Translations under genes and position numbers: made by a program
Source of the DNA: Puniceicoccales bacterium
GTDB taxonomy: Bacteria; Verrucomicrobiota; Verrucomicrobiia; Opitutales; JAIRKQ01
Direction of reading: 5' to 3'
Length of the DNA: 6,036 nucleotides
Assembly (NCBI GenBank): GCA_031258795.1
Contig: JAIRMI010000012.1
Location: 1-6,036, forward strand
In this document: piece after piece, positions 1 to 5,860 of the stretch
Layout of the letters: every line of letters starts with the position of its first letter
How positions within the stretch are numbered: the stretch's first letter is position 1
Notes under the pieces: generated by a model
Told to the model about the DNA's origin: nothing
The model's database searches: none
What the model saw: only the letters and a program-made list of their open reading frames with translations

Positions 1-71
1 CTTCCCGAGAAGGGAGTGATGATGATTTCTTTGAAACATTCGATAATATTGAAGTCTTTGAAGTTGATTAG
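1..71 (+). CDS. C-terminal end of an unidentified upstream gene (partial)
   Basis: A frame starting at base 3 stays open for 22 codons and ends in TAG at 69-71. The encoded tail is strongly acidic and aromatic: it begins SREGSDDDFFE and ends EVFEVD. The stop shares its last G with the GTG start of ftsW, which is the packing expected inside a dcw operon, and this supports a real gene end. In most dcw clusters the gene before ftsW is murD, but the tail does not look like a MurD C-terminus to me. In Chlamydia a LysM/amidase-type gene lies between murD and ftsW, so such a gene is one possibility. Too little is visible to name it. Confidence 0.6.
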   Translation, partial: SREGSDDDFFETFDNIEVFEVD

Positions 72-1207
72 TGGCCACTTTTTTTGAAAGGTTGCGCAGG
101 TGTGTCTCCCCTGACAAAAGCTTCGCTTGTTTAACCGCACTGTTCTGTCCGGTTGTTCTTACTTTTGTTGGGCTGGTTGTCTTATCCAGTGCCAGTTTGT
201 CGTTTTATAGGAACGAATCGCTGTTTTCCAAGCAATTGTATTGGTTCTTGATTTCCCTGTTCTTTCTTCTAATTGGAGCATTTGTCGATCTTAACTTCAT
301 AAGGAAGCACATATCGAAGGTACTGATCGCCTTTTTTGTTCTGTTGGTACTGGTGCTGATACCTGGCATTGGGCATTCCGTTAACGGTTCTCGACGTTGG
401 CTCTTAATCTTTGGCATGAACTTACAAGTTTCCGAATTTGTCAAAATAGTTCTTATTTTATGGTTAGCCGATTACGTCAGTCTCGTTGGAAGGGAAGTTA
501 AATCATTTTTCAAAGGCTTTTTTAAACCATTTTTGGTGGCGGTATGCATAAGTGGTCTGGTTTTACTCGAACCCGACTACGGAACAGCGATTCTGTTGGG
601 CGGCATAGCCATATCACTGCTGTTTTTGTATGGATCTAAAGTTTTATACATTGGAGGATCGCTGGTAGTAGCTTTGATTTCCGTATCGATTTTAATATTT
701 TTTAACCCAGTACGCATGCGCAGAGTCATGGCTTTTATAGACGTCGATGCCAATAGGCTTGGGGGAGCATATCAGCTGTGGCAAGGAATTTTGGGGTTTG
801 TTTCCGGAGGACTGTGGGGAAGCGGCGTAGGGAATGGTAAGCAGCAATTGGTTTATCTGCCCGAAGCTCACACGGATTTTATCCTGCCAATCTTGGGTGA
901 AGAGTTTGGTTCCATAGCCGTTGTCTTCGTTTTAATTTTATATTTTGTTTTTTTCATTGTTTGCATCGTACATGGAATGAGGATCAAATCTACTTATTAT
1001 TCCGCTGTTTCTTGCGGGATAGCCTTGTTGGTTGCCTATCAAGTTGTCATGAACGTTGGTGTTGTCAGTGGGCTCTTGCCGACAAAGGGCATAGTTTTGC
1101 CGTTCATAAGTTACGGCAGGTCTAACTTGCTTGCAATGTACTTTATGCTTGGAATTTTGCTAAATTGTTTTCTATTTAATCAGGATTTACCCTCAGAAAT
1201 TGAATAA
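71..1207 (+). CDS. ftsW: FtsW, SEDS-family septal peptidoglycan glycosyltransferase
   Basis: Integral membrane polymerase that joins lipid II into glycan strands at the septum, working with a class B PBP (FtsI). The 378-residue protein has about ten hydrophobic segments, roughly at 19-41, 53-72, 82-99, 121-137, 151-166, 171-187, 190-211, 281-300, 311-334 and 341-368. SEDS landmarks are in order: SVNGSRRW (103-110), SEFVK (121-125), EPDYGTA (167-173), GAYQLWQGILG (232-242) and PEAHTDF (264-270), whose Asp269 matches the catalytic Asp297 of E. coli FtsW. FtsW rather than RodA is chosen because murG, murC, murB and ddl follow. The start is GTG, overlapping the previous stop by one base, with only a weak GAAG upstream, so translation is probably coupled. 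In the late SYGGS motif the second Gly is Arg350. Confidence 0.96.
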   Translation: MATFFERLRRCVSPDKSFACLTALFCPVVLTFVGLVVLSSASLSFYRNESLFSKQLYWFLISLFFLLIGAFVDLNFIRKHISKVLIAFFVLLVLVLIPGIGHSVNGSRRWLLIFGMNLQVSEFVKIVLILWLADYVSLVGREVKSFFKGFFKPFLVAVCISGLVLLEPDYGTAILLGGIAISLLFLYGSKVLYIGGSLVVALISVSILIFFNPVRMRRVMAFIDVDANRLGGAYQLWQGILGFVSGGLWGSGVGNGKQQLVYLPEAHTDFILPILGEEFGSIAVVFVLILYFVFFIVCIVHGMRIKSTYYSAVSCGIALLVAYQVVMNVGVVSGLLPTKGIVLPFISYGRSNLLAMYFMLGILLNCFLFNQDLPSEIE

Positions 1208-1208
1208 A

Positions 1209-2234
1209 ATGAAAAAGTACGCCATAGCTTGTGGTGGGACGGGAGGGCATATTGCACCAGGAATAGCCGTTGCCGAGCGGTTCTTTGAAAGAAATAATGA
1301 ATGCATTTTGGTCATGAGTAAAAAGGAAGTTGATGGCGTCTTTCTGCGTAAGTATGCTTCCATCAAAAGCGTAGCGTTTTCCGCTACGCCCTTTTCCAAG
1401 AGGCCATTTAAATTTTTAAAATTTCTCTTTTCCCAAACATTTTCCTTTTTTACCGCCCTGTTTTTTCTTTTGAAAAATAAAATAGATTGTGTCATTGGAT
1501 TCGGAGGATTTACGAATGTGCCCATCGTTTTAGCAGCATTTTTTCTGAGGAAGCAAATTGTTCTCCACGAATCAAATCGAATTATAGGGAAGAGCATAAG
1601 ACTTTTGTCTATATTTGCGGATGCGGTTTATTTGCCACACGGGGTAAAGTTTCGATCGAAGTTTTTAAATAAAAAAATTAAAAATGTCACCTGCCCGATT
1701 AGGAGAGAAATCTTTAAATTTAGCCAATCGGTAGCAAAAAAAAGGCTCGGTATGAACGCGGAATCTCGCCTAATTTTAATCCTGGGAGGAAGTCAAGGGG
1801 CGAAAATTTTGACAAACTGGGCAATGGATAATTGTGAAAATTTTAACAGAAGAAAAGTGCATTTATATTGCATAAGCGGCAGCCATGCTCCCAAAAATTT
1901 CGAGGTTAACGGTAATAAATTCATTTCCTTTTGCGATGATATGAACCTGCTTTACAATGCGGCGGATGTTATTGTGGCTCGTGCTGGTTCGGGGACGATT
2001 TCCGAGGCGATGAGATGCCAAAAAAAGATGGTTCTTGTTCCGTACAAACGTGCAGCCGATGAACATCAGCTGGCGAATGCCAAATATGTAGAAAGGCTGG
2101 GCTTTGCGACCTATGTTGAGGAACAAAAAATTGACAAGTTATTTGGCAGAGTCATGCAAGTTTTAGAATCGAAAAATAAGCCCATTCCCGTTACTTCTCC
2201 CGAGATTGATCCGGTGACGGTGATGATCGGTGAC
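1209..2234 (+). other. murG: MurG domain of the fusion (lipid II synthase)
   Basis: Residues 1-342 of the fusion. MurG transfers GlcNAc from UDP-GlcNAc to lipid I at the inner face of the membrane, giving lipid II. The N-terminal Rossmann domain starts with the GGTGGH loop (9-14, His14), then FGGF (98-101) and LHESN (119-123), where many relatives have LHEQN. The C-terminal nucleotide-sugar domain has GGSQGAK (193-199), RAGSGTISE (258-266, Glu266 matching the uracil/ribose-binding region) and the DEHQLANA stretch with Gln287 and Asn290. These are the expected donor-binding positions. A very Phe-rich helix at 67-88 corresponds to the membrane-contact patch of E. coli MurG. The length is close to the usual 350-360 residues, so the domain looks complete. 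Confidence 0.95.
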
Positions 2235-4373
2235 ATCGATAAGCCGCAGAACATTTACATGATCGGAGTTTGCGGAGCTGGGATGGCTCCATTGGCAATT
2301 TATTTGGCTGAAATTGGGTTTAACGTGTATGGCTGGGATGATTTTCCAGACTTAAATGTCAAGGACATGTTGCTGAGGCACAGGGTTGTTTTCATGCCGG
2401 ATAGGGTATTGCCACGCAAGTGTGATCACGTTATTGTGTCGAGTGCGATAAATGTGAAAGCAGATGATTTGTGCCTCCGGGCTAAAGAGCTTGGGCTTGG
2501 CATTTTCAAGCGTGGCGAATTTTTAGCAAAAATTATCAAGCACAAAAAATTGTTGGCAATCGTCGGTTCCCACGGCAAAACCTCCGTGTGTGCGCGCATT
2601 GCTCAAATTTTGACTTCCACAGATGTGCCTTTTGACTATATCGTTGGTGGATTTTTCAAGGACAGCGCCATTGCTCCAGCGAAGTATCATCCAGGTTCGG
2701 AATGGGTCGTTGCGGAGATTGATGAAAGCGATTGCACGATCAGGAATTTTTCACCGGAAGTGACTGTTGCCCTAAACTATGACGATGATCATATCGCAAA
2801 CTACCACGGAAGCGAAAAGCTCAAAGCAACTTTCCAAGACTTATTTGTTCGTACAAAGTCAAAGGTTTACATTACCGCTGATGACGCCGTTTTCGTTCCA
2901 ATGGCAGCGCTGATGCCTGGAAAATTTTCTATAATGGAATGGTTGCCAAGCAATGATTTCATGGATCGCAACAATCAAATCGCTGATTTCGTTGTTGGGG
3001 ATTTTTTTGCCGTTGAGCGGGATGGAAACATCCGTTTTAGTGGGGTAAAGCGGCGCAATGACTTGATGTGTGAAGTCGACAATTTGACTTTTGTCCAAGA
3101 TTATGCCCACCATCCAACGGAAATTAGGGCCGTATTGACCTATGCCCGTTCCCACTATCCTGACTACGAGATTACCGTTGTTTTCCAGCCACACAGGGTG
3201 TCTCGCACGAGACAATATTTCGAGGAATTCGCTCAAGTTTTGCAGGAATTCGATGCAGTCATACTCGTGGAGGTATACTGCGCTTTTGAGGAGCGGCTAG
3301 GTGGGGTTTCAAGCAAACTTATCTACGATAGGTTGGAAAATGGAAAAAAAAATTTTGTCGAGAACATTAACAATTTGGGCAATGAGTTAGGGAAATATTG
3401 CGCTTCTCTGGATGGGGGTAGGAAGCATTTGATTCTGTTCGTTTGCGCCGGTGACTTACTCAAATACGGAAAGGCATTTGTGGACGAGTATCGCACGGGC
3501 ATAGCTGTGAAGAGGCTCGGTGCAGATATTTGTTCCCAAGATGTGTCCCTTGCCACTAAGACCACCTTCGGTTGTTCCGCTTTGGCAAGAGTGTTTACCG
3601 AACCAAAGAGCGGAGAAGATTTGCTGAAAATTTTACATCTGTGCAAAGATTTAAACTTTGACTATGCTCTACTCGGTAGCGGCTCAAATGTGGTGTTCCC
3701 CGACGGAATTTACAATAAAATTATCATAAAATTGAGCGGAGAGCATTGGCGGCACATTGAACCTCTGTCAGAGCAATGTCTGCGTGTTTATGCCGGTGCA
3801 AAGTTGAACGATATAGTTGCAACAGCAGGGGAAAGAGGTTTTTCCTGTCTCGCATTCTTGGAATGTATCCCTGGAACTATCGGTGGAGCGCTAGTTATGA
3901 ATGCCGGTGCCCATGGGCATTCAATTTCGGAATTTACATCGAAGGTTTGCGTGCTAAACGGTGATGGAAAGGAGAAGATTCTTTCCAAGGAGGAATGCAA
4001 TTTTGACTATCGTTCCTCCGGATTCGAGTACGAATCCATAATTGTTTACGTTGATTTGGAGTTGAAACAGACGGGTGAAACGAAGAATAATTACAAAAAA
4101 ATACGCCAATTGACGCAGCCACGAGGAAAGACTTTCGGTTGTATTTTTAAAAACCCAAAGAGAGGTTACGCCGGCCGCCTAATAGACGAATGTGGGTTAA
4201 AGGGGTATCGCTGCGGTGATGCCGTTATTTCCGAGAAACATGCCAATTTTTTGATGAACGTTGGAAAAGCATCAGCGGAAGATGTGGAGCGTGTTATTGA
4301 CAATGTGCGCTATGAAGTTTTCGATAGGTTCAATGTGTTTTTGGAAACAGAAGTCCTGTTACTGAGAAAATGA
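1209..4373 (+). CDS. murG-murC-murB: Trifunctional MurG-MurC-MurB fusion protein
   Basis: One uninterrupted frame of 1054 residues encodes three peptidoglycan enzymes normally made separately: MurG (1-342), MurC (346-762) and MurB (765-1054). Each part has its family signature motifs and nearly full length, so this is not a chance read-through into a remnant. Linkers are almost absent: MurC begins within a few residues of the MurG end, and MurB within a few of the MurC end. ATG 1209 is preferred because MKKYAIACGGTGGH is a typical MurG N-terminus and it lies one base after the ftsW stop; an in-frame TTG at 1200 would add three residues. No good ribosome binding site is visible, suggesting coupling to ftsW. 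The stop overlaps the ddl ATG. Chlamydia MurC-Ddl is a precedent for Mur fusions; I do not know a described family with this three-part arrangement. In-frame ATG 2223 could allow a separate MurC-MurB product. Confidence 0.94.
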   Translation: MKKYAIACGGTGGHIAPGIAVAERFFERNNECILVMSKKEVDGVFLRKYASIKSVAFSATPFSKRPFKFLKFLFSQTFSFFTALFFLLKNKIDCVIGFGGFTNVPIVLAAFFLRKQIVLHESNRIIGKSIRLLSIFADAVYLPHGVKFRSKFLNKKIKNVTCPIRREIFKFSQSVAKKRLGMNAESRLILILGGSQGAKILTNWAMDNCENFNRRKVHLYCISGSHAPKNFEVNGNKFISFCDDMNLLYNAADVIVARAGSGTISEAMRCQKKMVLVPYKRAADEHQLANAKYVERLGFATYVEEQKIDKLFGRVMQVLESKNKPIPVTSPEIDPVTVMIGDIDKPQNIYMIGVCGAGMAPLAIYLAEIGFNVYGWDDFPDLNVKDMLLRHRVVFMPDRVLPRKCDHVIVSSAINVKADDLCLRAKELGLGIFKRGEFLAKIIKHKKLLAIVGSHGKTSVCARIAQILTSTDVPFDYIVGGFFKDSAIAPAKYHPGSEWVVAEIDESDCTIRNFSPEVTVALNYDDDHIANYHGSEKLKATFQDLFVRTKSKVYITADDAVFVPMAALMPGKFSIMEWLPSNDFMDRNNQIADFVVGDFFAVERDGNIRFSGVKRRNDLMCEVDNLTFVQDYAHHPTEIRAVLTYARSHYPDYEITVVFQPHRVSRTRQYFEEFAQVLQEFDAVILVEVYCAFEERLGGVSSKLIYDRLENGKKNFVENINNLGNELGKYCASLDGGRKHLILFVCAGDLLKYGKAFVDEYRTGIAVKRLGADICSQDVSLATKTTFGCSALARVFTEPKSGEDLLKILHLCKDLNFDYALLGSGSNVVFPDGIYNKIIIKLSGEHWRHIEPLSEQCLRVYAGAKLNDIVATAGERGFSCLAFLECIPGTIGGALVMNAGAHGHSISEFTSKVCVLNGDGKEKILSKEECNFDYRSSGFEYESIIVYVDLELKQTGETKNNYKKIRQLTQPRGKTFGCIFKNPKRGYAGRLIDECGLKGYRCGDAVISEKHANFLMNVGKASAEDVERVIDNVRYEVFDRFNVFLETEVLLLRK
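2244..3494 (+). other. murC: MurC domain of the fusion (UDP-MurNAc:L-alanine ligase)
   Basis: Residues 346-762 of the fusion. MurC adds L-Ala to UDP-MurNAc using ATP. Visible motifs are the N-terminal UDP-binding GVCGAGM (353-359), the P-loop GSHGKTS (453-459), DESD (505-508), DDDH with His528, the RR pair (615-616) and QDYAHHPTE (630-638), followed by FQPHRVSRTR and EVYCAFEE. By comparison with the E. coli sequence from memory, the invariant Lys, Glu, His, Arg and Asp of the Mur ligases are kept. The central domain is about 37 residues shorter than in E. coli between DDAV and the RR pair; in the HNxxN motif there, the first Asn is kept (Asn589) but the second position is Ala. At about 417 residues against 491 in E. 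coli it is compact, yet likely active. Confidence 0.93.
3501..4370 (+). other. murB: MurB domain of the fusion (UDP-GlcNAc-enolpyruvate reductase, type II-like)
   Basis: Residues 765-1054 of the fusion. MurB is the FAD enzyme that reduces UDP-GlcNAc-enolpyruvate to UDP-MurNAc with NADPH, the step just before MurC. The FAD-binding region is clear: LLGSGSNVV (821-829) and CIPGTIGGALVMNAGAHG (886-903). YRSSGF (934-939) supplies the conserved Arg935, FGCIFKNP (976-983) is the active-site loop, then AGRLIDECGLKGYR and SEKHANF, and a final ETEV with Glu1048 in the position of the catalytic Glu. The short spacing after YRSSGF and lack of the Tyr-loop of E. coli MurB fit type II. The active-site loop has Cys978 where the proton-donating Ser is usual; Cys can plausibly play the same role. 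Confidence 0.93.
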
Positions 4374-5281
4374 GAGATGTTATAATTTTATCCGGTGGTG
4401 AACGTTCATCCGAGCGTGACGTTTCCTTGCGTTCAGGAATGGCACTTTACGATTCGCTGTCGAAAAACTTTAGGACGGAACTGATTGTTTACGATAAGGA
4501 TGAGCTGCCGAGCGCCATTGCCGAGCGTCACGACGCGATAATATTCCCCATAACGCTCGGTGAATTTGGCGAAGATGGGGGCTTGCAGGCCTTGATGGAC
4601 AGTGCAGGCTTATGCTACGTTGGTTCCGGTAGGGAGGCTAGCGACCTGTGCATGAACAAATTTGCCGCCAAAGCCACCGTTGCGGAGAGGGGCGTTCCCG
4701 TTATCGATGGTGTGAAATTTTCCGTAAAAGGTGGCAAAGCGATGGATCTGAGCAGGTTCCGTCTTGCCGGTGATTGCGTTTTAAAACCAAACGATCGCGG
4801 TAGCAGCATCGGGGTGAAGAAGGTAACTGGAGAAAATATCGATGCTGCACTCATCGATGCCCATGACGGTGAATTTTTGCTCGAAAAAAATATTGTTGGC
4901 AAAGATTTGACCGTTGGGGTGCTGGATGGTCAGGCGTTGGAAGTTGTGGAAATCTTGCCCAAGCATGGCTTCCTCGACTACGACAGTAAATACACGGTAG
5001 GGGCAGCGGATAAAATTTGCCCTGCCTCCATTGGTCCCGAAGCAACAAAAAAAGTGAAAGCATACGCTGAGACTGCATACCGTGCCTGTGGCTGCCGCGA
5101 TTGGGCTCGTATCGATTTCATGATTGATGATTCCGGTGATATGTTCTTTTTGGAAGTTAACACAATCCCCGGTATGACTCAGACCAGCTTTTATCCTCTG
5201 AGTGCGCAAGGAGCGGGAATTTCCTTCGATGATCTGCTCATCAAGTTAATAGATCTGGCCAATACCCGCCATGGAATGTGA
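4370..5281 (+). CDS. ddl: D-alanine--D-alanine ligase
   Basis: Cytoplasmic ATP-grasp enzyme that joins two D-Ala to give the dipeptide added by MurF. The 303-residue length is standard. Motifs in order: LSGGERSSERDVSLRSG (7-23) with Glu15, GEDGGLQ (67-73), MNK with Lys97, LKPNDRGSSIG (138-148) with Ser145, DYDSKY with Tyr208, ARIDF (Arg247, Asp249) and LEVNTIPGMT (Glu262, Asn264). Glu15, Ser145 and Tyr208 form the catalytic triad known from E. coli DdlB (Glu15, Ser150, Tyr216); Glu262 and Asn264 match the metal ligands. At the usual LHG sequence the protein has TLG, so the conserved His63 is Leu63. The ATG overlaps the stop of the MurG-MurC-MurB frame (ATGA), which indicates translational coupling. 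No ftsQ follows in this window. Confidence 0.96.
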   Translation: MRDVIILSGGERSSERDVSLRSGMALYDSLSKNFRTELIVYDKDELPSAIAERHDAIIFPITLGEFGEDGGLQALMDSAGLCYVGSGREASDLCMNKFAAKATVAERGVPVIDGVKFSVKGGKAMDLSRFRLAGDCVLKPNDRGSSIGVKKVTGENIDAALIDAHDGEFLLEKNIVGKDLTVGVLDGQALEVVEILPKHGFLDYDSKYTVGAADKICPASIGPEATKKVKAYAETAYRACGCRDWARIDFMIDDSGDMFFLEVNTIPGMTQTSFYPLSAQGAGISFDDLLIKLIDLANTRHGM

Positions 5282-5380
5282 CGATATGTCTTTAGCATCC
5301 GCAGCAACCGAGTAAGGTTTATTGTTTACCCGCCTTTGATAAGAGCGTCTTTATGAGCCAGCCATCTCGCCTATACCTTT

Positions 5381-5419
5381 GCTTCCGCCTAATGGGGCTG
5401 AAGCCCTTGTACGGAACGC
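5381..5419. repeat. Imperfect inverted repeat / nested hairpin
   Basis: Outer arms GCTTCCG (5381-5387) and CGGAACGC (5412-5419) pair with one bulged base, and inside them GGGC (5395-5398) pairs with GCCC (5403-5406) around a four-base loop. The structure would form on either strand. There is no T-run next to it, so it is not a standard Rho-independent terminator. It may belong to a structured RNA or a palindromic repeat. Confidence 0.35.
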
Positions 5420-5473
5420 CGTCTATCTTTTATGCCATCGCTGCTTAGCAAATCAATATAAAACAACCCTTTC

Positions 5474-5491
5474 TCCTCGCGTGGACGAGGA
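5474..5491 (-). repeat. Short hairpin downstream of the small - strand gene
   Basis: TCCTCG (5474-5479) pairs with CGAGGA (5486-5491) around a six-base loop. Read on the - strand it lies about 40 bases after the stop of the small gene and is followed, after some purines, by TTGTTTTA. This could act as a weak terminator of that gene, but the T-tract is short, broken and too far from the stem to be typical. Confidence 0.25.
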
Positions 5492-5530
5492 ACGTTACCC
5501 TACGTGCTTAACACAACGGCGAAGTAATCT

Positions 5531-5860
5531 TTACTCTTCGGGAGGAAATTTTAACCCAGGTTTAAGATCTTCGAACGTTAGTCCATCGACTTCATACCCA
5601 AATAGCGTTTTGGCGATGCGTACAATGCGCTTATCGTCAGTACAACCAGGATGTTCTTCACCATCCTTTCCGACAGAAACTATACATTCTTCCCAGGAGG
5701 GTTCTCCATCAGATAAGGGAACCAAGTCAAAATCTAGGGTGAACGGGCTGGTATGGATAGCAGCGGGTCGCCCGCCTATAGACAATCCGATTGCATTATA
5801 CTCTTCGTAAACCCCTGTAATCTCTATCGGTAAAGTTTTAATATTTATTGGATTCATCAT
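5531..5860 (-). CDS. Small acidic protein of unknown function
   Basis: A 109-residue frame starting ATGATG (5860 or 5857) and ending TAA. I do not recognise a family. The protein has about 20 Asp/Glu against 9 Lys/Arg, no signal peptide and no membrane segment, so it is probably soluble and cytoplasmic. It carries a Gly-rich GLSIGGRP near residue 29, two Cys (about 59 and 72) and ends in KPGLKFPPEE. A purine-rich AGAAAGAG lies a few bases before the start as a possible ribosome binding site, and a candidate promoter is further upstream. It converges on the dcw operon and so is not part of it. Small acidic orphan proteins include toxin-immunity and anti-restriction proteins, but nothing here proves either. 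The opposite-strand frame over the same bases starts with TTG and is Ser/Pro-rich, so this strand is preferred. Confidence 0.6.
   Translation of the reverse strand: MMNPINIKTLPIEITGVYEEYNAIGLSIGGRPAAIHTSPFTLDFDLVPLSDGEPSWEECIVSVGKDGEEHPGCTDDKRIVRIAKTLFGYEVDGLTFEDLKPGLKFPPEE

Larger units (their letters stand above)
5282..5530. other. Intergenic stretch without a convincing gene
   Basis: These 249 bases separate ddl from the convergent small gene. Its G+C is near 48% (116 of the first 240 bases or so by my count), higher than the AT-rich flank beyond 5861, which is unusual for plain spacer. Only short open frames occur: nine codons at 5286-5315, 31 codons at 5353-5448 (+), and about 36 codons on the - strand over roughly 5320-5430, none with a clear ribosome binding site. 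Two hairpins lie inside it. It could be a repeat, a structured RNA, or decayed remains of an inserted or rearranged sequence; I cannot tell which. No clear U-tailed terminator for the dcw operon is visible. Confidence 0.4.

Noticed and set aside
1200..1208. TTG start for the MurG-MurC-MurB frame
   Set aside because: It adds only three residues, lies inside ftsW with poor upstream signals, and ATG 1209 gives the usual MurG N-terminus.
1193..1597. - strand frame of 134 codons inside the MurG part
   Set aside because: It lies wholly opposite well-conserved MurG motifs, including the glycine-rich loop; it is a shadow.
4781..5209. - strand frame of 142 codons inside ddl
   Set aside because: It lies opposite conserved ATP-grasp motifs of Ddl and has no recognisable content.
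5474..5491. Rho-independent terminator for the dcw operon
   Set aside because: On the + strand the hairpin is followed by ACGTTACC and no T-run, and it lies almost 200 bases after ddl.
5282..5530. tRNA, tmRNA or RNase P RNA in the gene-poor stretch
   Set aside because: I found no cloverleaf, no T-loop-like GTTCAA motif and no known tmRNA or RNase P core sequence on either strand.
5379..5810. A + strand frame of 143 codons opposite the small acidic gene
   Set aside because: It begins with TTG without a ribosome binding site and is Ser/Pro-rich, typical of an antisense shadow; the - strand frame has ATG, a possible binding site, a promoter candidate and a more natural composition.
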